A stretch of 64,000 nucleotides of DNA from an uncultured Clostridia bacterium. GTDB taxonomy: Bacteria; Bacillota; Clostridia; Oscillospirales; CAG-382. The stretch covers positions 1 through 64,000 of the forward strand of contig CANRAV010000008.1 of assembly GCA_947628695.1 (NCBI GenBank), given 5' to 3'. The translations under genes and the position numbers were made by a program. A model generated the notes under the pieces. That model was not told the DNA's origin. It saw only the letters and a program-made list of their open reading frames with translations, and did not search any database. Shown piece by piece: positions 18,636 to 26,549 of the stretch (position 1 is the first letter of the stretch; every line of letters starts with the position of its first letter).

Positions 18636-19304
18636 ATGGCCGATATTTACGGGGAGGATATGGACGTTTTGCCGGAGGATTCCGCTGCGGATGAAGGCGG
18701 CAAAAAAAAGAAAAAAGATAGGAAGCAAAGCCGTTTTGCGGACGTTTTTGACTGTTTGGAGACGTTCTGCTATGCGCTTGTGCTTATGATGATACTTTTT
18801 GTGTTTGTCCTGCGCTTTGTCACGGTGAACGGCACCTCTATGGTAGAGACGCTGCAGCACAACGACAAGCTTATAATATCCGACGTATTGTACACCCCCT
18901 CGACGGGTGACATAGTGGTCATTGACGCGGACGGGCTTTTTCAGGACAGGTACATTATCAAGCGGGTGATTGCCACCGGTGGGCAGACGGTTGACTTGAA
19001 CTTTGAAAACTGGGAGGTTCGCGTCGACGGCACGCTGCTTGAAGAGGACTATGTGCACTACGACGGCACGCCCATGAAGACGGAGATGTGGATAGAGACA
19101 AGCGAAAGCGTTGTCAAAACCTACGAGGACGGCATGCTTAAAAAGGCGAGCTTTACCGTGCCGGAGGGGCAGATATTTGTCATGGGCGACAACCGCAACG
19201 GCTCGTCCGACGGGCGGCAGGTCGGCTGCCTCGACGAGGACCGCGTGCTTGGCAGGGTGCTTATCCGCGTCGGGCCGAAGAGCAGCTTCGGCAGGGTTGA
19301 ATGA
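18636..19304 (+). CDS. lepB: Signal peptidase I
   Basis: 222 residues from the ATG at 18636 (MADIYGEDMDV), 7 nt after GGAGGT; an in-frame ATG at 18630 is too close to that site. An acidic then Lys-rich cytoplasmic start (KKKKKDRKQSR) precedes one membrane helix (about 46-65). The catalytic Ser is in NGTSMVETL and the general-base Lys in RYIIKRVIA; box E is MGDNRNGSSDGR. It removes signal peptides from exported proteins on the outer face of the membrane. The stop overlaps the rbgA start (ATGA). An alternating CG palindrome lies just upstream (18587-18610). Confidence 0.95.
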   Translation: MADIYGEDMDVLPEDSAADEGGKKKKKDRKQSRFADVFDCLETFCYALVLMMILFVFVLRFVTVNGTSMVETLQHNDKLIISDVLYTPSTGDIVVIDADGLFQDRYIIKRVIATGGQTVDLNFENWEVRVDGTLLEEDYVHYDGTPMKTEMWIETSESVVKTYEDGMLKKASFTVPEGQIFVMGDNRNGSSDGRQVGCLDEDRVLGRVLIRVGPKSSFGRVE

Positions 19305-20146
19305 GCGCACCGGTTGTTTGGTACCCGGGGCACATGGCGGCGGCAAAGAGGGAGCTTAAGACGCTGCTTCTGCCCGTGGATTTTGTGATTGAGATACTTG
19401 ACGCGCGGATTCCGCTTTCAAGCAGGAACCCGGATTTAAAGGACATCTGCGCAGGCAAGCCGAGGCTTACTCTGCTTTCGAAGTGCTCGCTTGCCGACCC
19501 GGAGAAGACGGCGAGCTTTACGGCTAAGCTTTCCGGCGAAGGTGCGGAGGTAATAGCCGTAGACAGCCGGGAGGGTACCGGATACGCGCGCATAGCGCCG
19601 GCGATAAAGCGCCTTACGGCGGAAAAGCTTAAAAAATACGCGGAAAAGGGCATGCCGGGCAGGAAGATACGCGGCGTTGTGCTTGGCATAACGAACGTTG
19701 GCAAAAGCACCTTTATAAACCGCTTCACCGGCAAAAGCAAGGCGAAGGCGGAGGATCGCCCGGGCGTGACCCGAAGCATGCAGTGGATAAGCGCCCCCGG
19801 CGGGATAGAGCTGCTTGACACGCCGGGTCTGCTTTGGCACAAGTTTGAGGACCCGGAGGTTGGCGAAAAGCTTGCCTTTACGGGCGCGATACGCGACGAA
19901 ATACTCGATATAACAGACATTGCGGCGCGGTTTGCCGCGCTTGTTATAAAGCTTTACCCCGACCTTACGGCTGCGCGCTATAAGGTAGAGGCTGTGGAAG
20001 GCGAAAGCGCGGAGGCGCTTCTCGAAAGGATGGCCTTAAAGCGCGGCTTTCTGCAGCGCGGCGGCGTTCCGGATACGGAGAGGTTCGCCGTCTGCCTTTT
20101 GGACGAGTTCCGCGGGGGGAAGATAGGCAGAATAACTCTCGATTAG
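19301..20146 (+). CDS. rbgA: Ribosome biogenesis GTPase A (YlqF family)
   Basis: 281 residues. Circularly permuted GTPase: N-terminal PVVWYPGHMAAAKRELK and the family hallmark DFVIEILDARIPLSSRNP, then G4-like LLSKCSLADPE, G1 GITNVGKSTFINR, G2/G3 with DRPGVTRSMQW and LLDTPGLLWHKFED. Required in B. subtilis for late 50S assembly. A C-terminal RNA-binding domain follows (about 190-281). It starts inside the lepB stop (4-nt overlap) and is followed by rnhB after 30 nt. Confidence 0.96.
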   Translation: MSAPVVWYPGHMAAAKRELKTLLLPVDFVIEILDARIPLSSRNPDLKDICAGKPRLTLLSKCSLADPEKTASFTAKLSGEGAEVIAVDSREGTGYARIAPAIKRLTAEKLKKYAEKGMPGRKIRGVVLGITNVGKSTFINRFTGKSKAKAEDRPGVTRSMQWISAPGGIELLDTPGLLWHKFEDPEVGEKLAFTGAIRDEILDITDIAARFAALVIKLYPDLTAARYKVEAVEGESAEALLERMALKRGFLQRGGVPDTERFAVCLLDEFRGGKIGRITLD

Positions 20147-20176
20147 CGTTTTTTAGGCGTAGGGGGAGGTAGTGAT

Positions 20177-20812
20177 ATGCTGAACTGGGATATCGAAAAC
20201 GCCTGCTTTGAAAACGGATACAATATCGTCTGCGGCTGTGACGAGGCCGGTCGCGGCCCGCTTGCGGGGCCGGTGTTCGCCGCCGCGGCAATACTCCCGC
20301 GCGGGATAGTCATAGAAGGGCTTGACGACTCTAAGCGGCTTTCGGAAAAGAAGAGGAAGGCGCTTTGTGCCGAGATAAAGGAGAAGGCCGTCGACTATGC
20401 CGTCGCGCACGCGGAGGTGTACGAGATAGAGGCGATAAACATACTGAACGCCTCCATGCTTGCCATGCGCCGCGCGATTGCAAAGCTTAAGGTAAGGCCC
20501 GACCTTGCGCTTATAGACGGCAGCATCGCCAGGGATTTCGACATACCGGCATACCCCGTCGTGAAGGGGGACGGCAAAAGCCCGTCCGTTGCGGCGGCGT
20601 CGATACTTGCGAAGGTGGAGAGGGACGCTTTCTGCCTGGAGATGGACCGCTTCTACCCCGGCTACGGCTTTGCAAAGCACAAGGGCTACCCCACGAAGGA
20701 GCACAAGCAGGCGATTTTGAAGCTTGGCCCCTGCCCGCTTCACCGCCGCAGCTTTTTGAGAAAGACATTGGGCGACAGCTTTGAACAGACAGACATTTGG
20801 CAGAATTGGTGA
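20177..20812 (+). CDS. rnhB: Ribonuclease HII
   Basis: 211 residues; ATG at 20177 after GGGGGAGGTAGTGAT. It cleaves the RNA strand of RNA-DNA hybrids and removes single ribonucleotides. The catalytic acids are visible: CDEAGRGPLAGPV (Asp-Glu), LIDGSIAR (Asp) and SIVAAASILAKVERD-like AAASILAKVERD (Asp). The C-terminal HRRSFLRKTLG region is typical. Its last 32 nt overlap the yraN gene. Confidence 0.96.
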   Translation: MLNWDIENACFENGYNIVCGCDEAGRGPLAGPVFAAAAILPRGIVIEGLDDSKRLSEKKRKALCAEIKEKAVDYAVAHAEVYEIEAINILNASMLAMRRAIAKLKVRPDLALIDGSIARDFDIPAYPVVKGDGKSPSVAAASILAKVERDAFCLEMDRFYPGYGFAKHKGYPTKEHKQAILKLGPCPLHRRSFLRKTLGDSFEQTDIWQNW

Positions 20813-21191
20813 GAGAACGGCGGAGGAGTACCTTTGCCGCAAGGGCTACCGCATTATTACCGCCAACTACCGCGCCGAGGGCGGGGAGATAGACCTTGTC
20901 GCAAAGAAGGGACGCACCCTTGTTTTTGTGGAGGTCAAGGCCAAGTCAAGCACCTGCAGGGGCGACCCCGCAAGCCACTTCGGCGGCCGCAAGGCGGCGG
21001 CTTTGCGGCGCGCCGCGCGGTTTTTTGTGAAGACGGCGGGCGAAGGCGGCAGGATAAGGGTAAAGCTTTTCGGCATACCCTTCCGCGCGCGGTACAATAG
21101 GACGCGCTTTGACCTTTTGGAGCTTATAGTAAAGGACGGAAAACCGAAACGCCTTGTGCACACCAAGGGCGTTTTGAACACGGAGAACTGA
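20781..21191 (+). CDS. yraN: YraN (UPF0102) family nuclease-like protein
   Basis: 136 residues from a TTG at 20781; the family's conserved N-terminus (FGRIGERTAEEYLCRKGY) begins here, which decides the start although the ribosome-binding site is weak and lies inside rnhB. Restriction-endonuclease-like core: GGEIDLVAKKGRTLVFVEVK carries the E/D and ExK residues. Function unsettled in the literature; frequently encoded next to rnhB. The overlap with rnhB suggests translational coupling. Confidence 0.93.
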   Translation: MNRQTFGRIGERTAEEYLCRKGYRIITANYRAEGGEIDLVAKKGRTLVFVEVKAKSSTCRGDPASHFGGRKAAALRRAARFFVKTAGEGGRIRVKLFGIPFRARYNRTRFDLLELIVKDGKPKRLVHTKGVLNTEN

Positions 21192-21192
21192 T

Positions 21193-22674
21193 ATGTTGTA
21201 CGGCAGCACAAGGGGCGGCGACGAGGGTCGTTCGTCCGCCTATGTTATAAAGAACGGCCTGGCTCGCGACGGCGGGCTTTTCGTGCCTATGGAGACACCC
21301 GCGCTTGACGGCGCGGCCTTGGACGCGCTCCTTCCGCTCCGCTACGCGGAGAGGGCGGCAAGGATACTGCACCTGTTCCTTGACGACTACACGGAAGAGG
21401 AGCTTGCCTCTGCGGCGGAGGCGGCATACGCGAAGGCGCGCTTCGGCGCGAACCCCGCGCCCGTGGCCACTGCCGGCGGGAACAGCGTTTTGGAGCTGTG
21501 GCACGGCCCGACAAGTGCGTTTAAGGACATGGCGCTGCAGATAATGCCCAGACTTTTGTCGCTCTCGCTTGAAAAGTGCGGGGAGGAGCGCGACGCGCTG
21601 ATCCTCGTCGCCACATCGGGCGACACGGGCAAGGCTGCCCTTGCGGGATACGCGGACGTGCCGCGTGTGAGAATACAGGTCTTCTACCCCGTGGACGGCG
21701 TAAGCCGCATACAGAAGCTGCAGATGCAGACGCAGGAGGGCAAAAACGTCTCCGTCTGCGCCGTGAAGGGCAATTTTGACGACGCGCAGACTGCCGTAAA
21801 GCGCATCTTTGCAAGCGAAGCGGCCTCAAAGCAGCTTGAAGGACAGGGACTTTTCTTCTCCAGCGCCAACTCTATAAACTGGGGCAGGCTTGCGCCGCAG
21901 ATTGTTTACTATGTATCGGCCTACCTCGATATGGTATCGGCAGGCGCCGTAAAGCGCGGGCAGGCGATAAACGTCACCGTGCCGACCGGCAACTTCGGCA
22001 ACATCTTGGCGGCCTATATCGCAAAGCAGATGGGGCTTCCGATAAAGAAGCTTGTCTGCGCTTCCAACCGCAACAACGTGCTTACGGACTTCTTCGGCAC
22101 CGGCGTTTACGACCGCCGAAGGCCGTTTTATACAACAACCTCGCCCTCGATGGATATACTTATATCAAGCAACCTCGAAAGGCTTCTTTACTTCAGGCTC
22201 GGCACCGGGGAGTGCGCACGCCTTATGAAGGCGCTTGCGGACACCGGTACCTACAGCATAGACGCGGGCACAAGATCGGCGCTTGCCGACGACTTTGCCG
22301 CGGGCTTCTGCCCGGAGGAAGAGACGGCGCAGACAATAAAGGCCTACTTTGAAAACGGCTATCTCTGCGACCCGCACACTGCTGTGGCTCTTTACTGCGC
22401 GGACAAGTACAGGGCGGAAAGCGGGGACAACACGCCCATGCTTGCGGTTTCCACCGCTTCGCCCTACAAGTTCCCGCAGGCGGTGCTTTCGGCCCTTGGG
22501 CTTCCCGTGCCGGAGGACGACTTCGGCTGTATAGACGCGCTGCAGGCAGCAAGCGGGGTTTGCCCGCCCGCGAACCTTGCGTCTCTGAAGGACAAGGGCG
22601 TTCGCTTTACCGCCGCCTGCGAGAAGGAGGACATCGGCGCGGCTGTCGCGGAGTTTGCCGCGATCAGGAGTTAA
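21193..22674 (+). CDS. thrC: Threonine synthase
   Basis: 493 residues, the long fold-type II form. Converts O-phosphohomoserine to threonine with PLP. The PLP lysine is in TSAFKDMALQIMP (about residue 112), with LVATSGDTGKAALAGYADV and TVPTGNFGNILAAYIAK binding the cofactor phosphate. ATG at 21193 follows GGAGAACTGAT; the gene begins right after yraN. It is the last gene of the rightward lepB cluster; its TAA overlaps the end of a convergent DUF1540 gene by 3 nt. Confidence 0.97.
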   Translation: MLYGSTRGGDEGRSSAYVIKNGLARDGGLFVPMETPALDGAALDALLPLRYAERAARILHLFLDDYTEEELASAAEAAYAKARFGANPAPVATAGGNSVLELWHGPTSAFKDMALQIMPRLLSLSLEKCGEERDALILVATSGDTGKAALAGYADVPRVRIQVFYPVDGVSRIQKLQMQTQEGKNVSVCAVKGNFDDAQTAVKRIFASEAASKQLEGQGLFFSSANSINWGRLAPQIVYYVSAYLDMVSAGAVKRGQAINVTVPTGNFGNILAAYIAKQMGLPIKKLVCASNRNNVLTDFFGTGVYDRRRPFYTTTSPSMDILISSNLERLLYFRLGTGECARLMKALADTGTYSIDAGTRSALADDFAAGFCPEEETAQTIKAYFENGYLCDPHTAVALYCADKYRAESGDNTPMLAVSTASPYKFPQAVLSALGLPVPEDDFGCIDALQAASGVCPPANLASLKDKGVRFTAACEKEDIGAAVAEFAAIRS

Positions 22675-22862
22675 GACAGGTCTGTTTTAGGGCGAAAAGT
22701 TGCGCACACCGTCTCCGACGAGCAGCAGGCGTTCTCGGGGCCGACGGCTATCTTCCCCGCCATGCACCTTCTGTCCCCGTCGTGAAATTCACAGCTTTTA
22801 ACGGCACAGTTTATGCCCTTTACGCATTTTTCGTCGCCGCAGCCGCAGCTTTTTCCGTTCAT
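22671..22862 (-). CDS. DUF1540 small Cys-rich protein
   Basis: 63 residues from the ATG at 22862 (MNGKSCGCGDEKCVKG), preceded by AAGGCAAGGTAC. It fits DUF1540: I-N-C-A-V-K-S-C-E-F-H, then C-M-A-G-K-I-A-V-G and a final Cys pair, ten cysteines in all, suggesting metal (zinc) binding. Function unknown; DUF1540 proteins are common in sporulating Clostridia. The gene is convergent with thrC, sharing 4 nt at the stops. The longer stop-free extension to 23897 is antisense to other genes and is not used. Confidence 0.8.
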   Translation of the reverse strand: MNGKSCGCGDEKCVKGINCAVKSCEFHDGDRRCMAGKIAVGPENACCSSETVCATFRPKTDLS

Positions 22863-22943
22863 GTTTTGTACCTTGCCTTTCTTTGATATGCGGGTATTAT
22901 GTGCAAAATTCAGCAATTTTATTACCTTAGGATGTGAATAAAA

Positions 22944-23294
22944 ATGTATCTTGCAAAGTATATCGCCTGTGCGCTTGTGTTTGCGGCGGCTGTTGTCTTC
23001 GTGGCGCGTACCTGCGACGCTACGGAAAGGAAAAGCCGCAGCGGCATGCTTGCGCGCGTGCTGCTTTCGTTCATTCTGTTTGCGCTGCTTACGGTCATAT
23101 GGTATTACGCCACGGTTAAGAACTTCACCTTTAAGTGGTTCGTTAATGCCGTAAGGATCGTCTCTGCGGTTTTGTACCTGCTTGTTCTGCCGGACATTTG
23201 GCGCGACGGCAGGTACGCAAAGCCCGGTGCGGAGGCGCCGAAGGATTCGGATGCTTCGGCGGCTTTGAAAGCGGAAGAAAAAAAGGAAGAGTAA
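22944..23294 (+). CDS. Small membrane protein of unknown function
   Basis: 116 residues with three predicted membrane segments (about 6-22, 36-55, 68-84: FVNAVRIVSAVLYLLVLPDI) and a charged, Ala/Glu-rich cytoplasmic tail ending KAEEKKEE. No family recognised. Starts 81 nt right of the divergent DUF1540 gene and ends 3 nt before the phosphoesterase start, so the two are probably cotranscribed. Confidence 0.72.
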   Translation: MYLAKYIACALVFAAAVVFVARTCDATERKSRSGMLARVLLSFILFALLTVIWYYATVKNFTFKWFVNAVRIVSAVLYLLVLPDIWRDGRYAKPGAEAPKDSDASAALKAEEKKEE

Positions 23295-23297
23295 AAT

Positions 23298-23996
23298 ATG
23301 CCGCTTTACACTATCGCCGACCTGCACCTCTCCGAGGGCGCAGATAAGCCCATGGACGTTTTCGGCCCCGCCTGGGCAAACCACAAGGCGCGGCTGGAGG
23401 CGGCCTGGAGGGCGCTTGTCGGCGAGGAGGACACCGTCGTAATACCCGGGGACATCTCCTGGGGCATGAAGTTTGACAGCGCGGAGAGGGACCTTCTCTT
23501 TATAGACAGCCTCCCGGGGAAGAAGATAATAGGCAAGGGCAACCACGACTATTGGTGGAACACCCTTACAAAGCTTAACGCCTTTGTGGAAAGCATCGGC
23601 GCAAAGAGCATTCATTTCCTCCACAACAACGCCTACCGCGTAGAGGGCAAGGTGATATGCGGCACGCGCGGCTGGTTCCCGGACGCAAGCTACGGCGAGA
23701 ACGACGCGAAGGTGGCCCTTCGCGAGGCAGGCAGGCTTCGCCGCTCGATAGAGTGCGGGCTTTCCCTTGCCGAAGAGGGCGACGAGCTTACCGTCTTCCT
23801 GCACTACCCGCCCGTCTTCGGCGGCGTGAAGTGCGCGCCTGTGGCGGAGGTGCTTGCGGAGTACCGCGTCCGCCGCTGCTACTACGGGCACCTGCACGGC
23901 GTGCCTGCGGCGGCGCTTGAGAAAAGCGTGGGATTTACCGATCTTTACCTCGTTTCTTCAGACAAGCTGGGGTTTACACCTCTTTTAATTGAGTAG
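23298..23996 (+). CDS. Calcineurin-like metallophosphoesterase
   Basis: 232 residues. All metal-binding motifs are seen: IADLHLS (D-x-H), GDISWGMKF (GD), GKGNHDYWW (GNHD), FLHYPP (H) and YYGHLHG (GHxH). The family with GDISWGM is a cytoplasmic group common in Firmicutes; substrate unknown. Starts 3 nt after the membrane-protein gene. No signal peptide. Confidence 0.9.
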   Translation: MPLYTIADLHLSEGADKPMDVFGPAWANHKARLEAAWRALVGEEDTVVIPGDISWGMKFDSAERDLLFIDSLPGKKIIGKGNHDYWWNTLTKLNAFVESIGAKSIHFLHNNAYRVEGKVICGTRGWFPDASYGENDAKVALREAGRLRRSIECGLSLAEEGDELTVFLHYPPVFGGVKCAPVAEVLAEYRVRRCYYGHLHGVPAAALEKSVGFTDLYLVSSDKLGFTPLLIE

Positions 23997-24020
23997 AACC
24001 GTTTTTAAGAGGAGCTTTTT

Positions 24021-25184
24021 ATGTTAGACAAGACAAATAAGCAGTTTGGACGCAAGCCGGATTCCGTGGTTGTTCACGGATACGAGGGCTGCGACCCGCT
24101 TACCGGCGCGGTAAGCTACCCCATATATCAGACCACTACATACAGGAACCCGGGGCTGGGCTCCGACATACGCTTCAGCTACTCCCGCTGCGACAACCCG
24201 ACAAGGCTGGAGCTTGAGAACACCGTGGCGCTTTTGGAGGGCGGGACGGCCGGCTTTGCCTTTGCAAGCGGGCTTGCCGCCGTGGCGGCGACCTTTTCGC
24301 TGCTCAAGTCCGGCGACCACGTGGTCATTTCGGACGACATATACGGCGGCGCTTACCGCCAGATGGAGGAAATTTGGAAGCCGCTTGGCGTGCTGTTTAC
24401 CCCGGTTGACGTGGGGGACACGGCCGCGGTGCGGGCGGCAGTCTGCGCCGACACGCGCATGATATACCTCGAAAGCCCCACAAACCCGATGATGAAGGTC
24501 GCAGACATTGCGGAAATCGCAAAGATAAGCAGGGACTGCGGTGCGATACTCGCAGTTGACAACACGTTCCTGACGCCGTATTTTCAAAAGCCCATCGCCC
24601 TCGGTGCCGACCTCGTCATACACAGCGGGACGAAGTTCCTTGCCGGCCACCACGACACGACCGCAGGCTTTGTGGTCGTGAACGACGAGAAGCTGGAGGA
24701 GCGCATGCGCCTTATACTGCGGACGGAGGGCAGCGGCCTTTCGCCGTTCGACAGCTGGCTTGTGATGCGCGGCATAAAGACGCTTGCACTGCGCATGAAG
24801 CGGCACGAGGAAAACGCCGTAAAGGTTGCGGATTTCTTAAAGACACATAAGGCTGTGGAGAAGGTCTACTTCGTCGGCGACCCCGACCACCCCTCGTATG
24901 AGGTGACAAAGAAGCAGACGACGGGCTTCGGCGGCATGATAAGCTTTACGCTTAAGGACGAAAGCAAGGTGGAAAAGGCGCTTTGCGGCGGAGACATGAT
25001 AATGTTTGCGGAAAGCCTCGGCGGTACCGCAACGCTTATCACCTACCCGCAGACGCAGACGCACGCGTCCATCCCCGCAGAGGTGCGGCAGAAAATCGGC
25101 ATCACCTCTAAGCTTATACGCCTCTCCGTCGGGATAGAGGACGCCGAGGACATCATCGCCGACCTTGAGAAGATGCTGTCATAG
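24021..25184 (+). CDS. PLP-dependent trans-sulfuration enzyme (cystathionine gamma-synthase/lyase family)
   Basis: 387 residues. Cys/Met metabolism PLP family: PIYQTTTYRNPG, YSRCDNPTRLELE, FASGLAAVAATF, ESPTNPMMKVADI, the cofactor Asp in AVDNTFLTP, and the Schiff-base Lys in HSGTKFLAGHHDT (about residue 201). The GHHD sequence and NPTR motif suit cystathionine gamma-synthase, gamma-lyase or beta-lyase; the exact reaction cannot be fixed from sequence alone. ATG follows AAGAGGAGCTTTTT. Begins 24 nt after the phosphoesterase gene. Its 3' end runs straight into repeat R2. Confidence 0.9.
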   Translation: MLDKTNKQFGRKPDSVVVHGYEGCDPLTGAVSYPIYQTTTYRNPGLGSDIRFSYSRCDNPTRLELENTVALLEGGTAGFAFASGLAAVAATFSLLKSGDHVVISDDIYGGAYRQMEEIWKPLGVLFTPVDVGDTAAVRAAVCADTRMIYLESPTNPMMKVADIAEIAKISRDCGAILAVDNTFLTPYFQKPIALGADLVIHSGTKFLAGHHDTTAGFVVVNDEKLEERMRLILRTEGSGLSPFDSWLVMRGIKTLALRMKRHEENAVKVADFLKTHKAVEKVYFVGDPDHPSYEVTKKQTTGFGGMISFTLKDESKVEKALCGGDMIMFAESLGGTATLITYPQTQTHASIPAEVRQKIGITSKLIRLSVGIEDAEDIIADLEKMLS

Positions 25185-25189
25185 GCCCC

Positions 25190-25530
25190 ACCACTCACTA
25201 CGTTCGCGGCGGGGGCCCCGATTTGTTTCCCCAAAAAATCTTACGATTTTTCGGGGACCCCGAATAGGCTAATAGGTTGGCTCTTGGGAAAATGCGATTT
25301 TCCCAAGAGCCTTCGGTTTATTATAGATTCCCGTTCACTCGCGTCTCGCGCCTTGCCCCCTCCGCGGGGCGGCGTCAAGGCACTCGCGGGAATCCAAGGA
25401 GAATTTTCCGCGGTACGTGCCCGCGGAAAATTCAAGTTTTATTGTATGCTCGCTTCGCTCGCGGGGCGGGAAGCGCGGCGCGGTACAATAGATGAAAGGC
25501 TTCATACGTGCGACCGGCCTAATTATCGCT
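25190..25530 (+). repeat. Modular hairpin repeat R2, full copy
   Basis: Starts 5 nt after the stop of the trans-sulfuration gene. Modules in order: CACTCACTACGTTCGCGGCG; a hairpin with CCCCAAAAAATC and GATTTTTCGGGG arms; AATAGGCTAATAGGTTGGCT with a long hairpin (GGCTCTTGGGAAAAT/ATTTTCCCAAGAGCC, 25279-25312); ATTATAGATTCCCGTTCACT; GGCACTCGCGGGAATCCAAG; a hairpin of AATTTTCCGCGG/CCGCGGAAAATT; and GCTCGCTTCGCTCGC. The end (GCGCGGTACAATAGATG, ACGTGCGAC) is also found before R1 copy A. No gene in this stretch. Confidence 0.75.
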
Positions 25531-25568
25531 GCGTCGCTGCCTTCGTTGCCTTTTGGAAAAAACATCCA

Positions 25569-25597
25569 TTGACAAATACACACAAAGTGTGTATAAT
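25569..25597 (+). promoter_or_regulatory. hicAB promoter with a palindromic operator
   Basis: TTGACA (25569-25574), 17-nt spacer, TATAAT (25592-25597). A perfect 8-bp inverted repeat, ATACACAC (25576-25583) and GTGTGTAT (25587-25594) with a 3-nt centre, fills the spacer and overlaps the -10 box. This is the expected place for autorepression by the HicB DNA-binding domain. Confidence 0.85.
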
Positions 25598-25620
25598 AGT
25601 ATTGTTCGGGAGGACAGGTG

Positions 25621-25794
25621 ATGAAGACAAAAGACTTAATAAAGCTTTTGGAGAAAAACGGGTGGAAATTCGTACGTCACGGCGCAAATCACGACGTGTA
25701 CGCCAAGGGGAAGGAAATAGAGGCAGTCGTCAGGCACAAAGAGATGGACGAAAGGCTGGCGCAGGCCATTATTAAACGCAGAGGCCTGAAATAG
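25621..25794 (+). CDS. hicA: HicA-family mRNA interferase toxin
   Basis: 57 residues: MKTKDLIKLLEKNGWKFVRH opening is the classic HicA pattern, with the catalytic His in the RHGANHDVYAK segment (double-stranded-RNA-binding-like fold). ATG at 25621 follows GGGAGGACAGGTG. Toxin cleaves mRNA in trans during stress. The antitoxin gene follows after 19 nt with its own strong site (GGGAGGTAAATTT). Too short to be found by length-limited ORF calling, but context is unambiguous. Confidence 0.92.
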   Translation: MKTKDLIKLLEKNGWKFVRHGANHDVYAKGKEIEAVVRHKEMDERLAQAIIKRRGLK

Positions 25795-25813
25795 GCACGC
25801 GGGAGGTAAATTT

Positions 25814-26206
25814 ATGAAATACGCATATCCGATAATTTTAAGCAAGGGGAAAACAAGCGTGGTGGTCTACGTGCCGGATTTCGATATAAACACGGAAGGA
25901 GCCGACTACGCGGACGCGATAGAGATGGCGCGGGATGCCATAGGCATTGTCGGCATAGAGCTTCAGGACAGGGGGGAAAGCCTGCCCGTGCCCACGCCTG
26001 CGGGCGACGTAAAGGCGGAGGACGAAGGCGACATTGTGTCGCTTGTGGACGTTGACTTTGCGGAATACCGTCGGCAAAATGCACAGCGCGCTGTACGCCG
26101 CAACGTAACGCTGCCGTCTTGGTTGGATTACGAGGCGGAGAAAAGCGGGATAAACGTCTCTGCCGTCCTGCAAAAGGCGCTGAAGGAAGAACTTAGCTTG
26201 AGATAA
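25814..26206 (+). CDS. hicB: HicB-family antitoxin
   Basis: 130 residues. N-terminal degraded RNase-H-like HicB domain (about 1-60: YPIILSKGKTSVVVYVPDF, then GADYADAIEMARDAIG) that binds and blocks HicA, and a C-terminal ribbon-helix-helix part (about 92-130: RRNVTLPSWLDYEAEKSGIN, VSAVLQKALKEEL) that should bind the operator at 25576-25594. Usual length. Toxin-first order is standard for hicAB. Confidence 0.93.
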   Translation: MKYAYPIILSKGKTSVVVYVPDFDINTEGADYADAIEMARDAIGIVGIELQDRGESLPVPTPAGDVKAEDEGDIVSLVDVDFAEYRRQNAQRAVRRNVTLPSWLDYEAEKSGINVSAVLQKALKEELSLR

Positions 26207-26211
26207 GAATT

Positions 26212-26236
26212 GCGGAAAAAGCTTCCGCTTTTTTCT
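26212..26236 (+). terminator. Terminator after hicAB
   Basis: GCGGAA (26212-26217) pairs with TTCCGC (26223-26228), followed by TTTTTT. Six nt after the hicB stop. Confidence 0.8.
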
Positions 26237-26293
26237 TAAAAATACCATCCGCGCTGCGGACACCGCACTTCTTCACTCGCCGCCGGCGCAACA

Positions 26294-26549
26294 TACGTGC
26301 AGCAGGCCTAAACACAGTGAAAGCACCGCCTGCGTTGGCGGCTCGGGATTCCAAAGGGCTGTGCCCTTTGGGCCTAAAAAGCTATTGTTTTAAATAAGCC
26401 TTAAATAGAGAGCCATGAAGGGACCGAGTCCCTTCATATAAAAACACAGGCCGAGCGCGAGCTCGGCCAAGATAAAAAACAAAAAAGCGAAAAAGCGAGG
26501 CCGAGCGTGAGCTCGGCCTTAATAATAAAATCAATAATAAAGCACAGAC
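26294..26549 (-). repeat. Modular hairpin repeat R1, copy B (hairpin 1 duplicated)
   Basis: Ends at the stop codon (26550) of the leftward dockerin gene. Hairpin 1 occurs twice, GGCCGAGC arms at 26499-26518 and 26449-26468, separated by an A-rich 30-nt spacer; hairpin 2 (GAAGGGAC/GTCCCTTC) near 26417-26435; hairpin 3 here is AAAGGGC/GCCCTTT (versus AAAGGGT/ACCCTTT in copies A and C). Rest as in the other copies. Confidence 0.8.

Noticed and set aside
22863..23897. 345-residue N-terminal extension of the DUF1540 protein
   Set aside because: Antisense to the membrane-protein and phosphoesterase genes; the 63-residue form is the family length and has a ribosome-binding site.
23990..24021. SAM or other riboswitch ahead of the trans-sulfuration enzyme
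   Set aside because: Only 24 nt separate it from the upstream gene; too short for a riboswitch.
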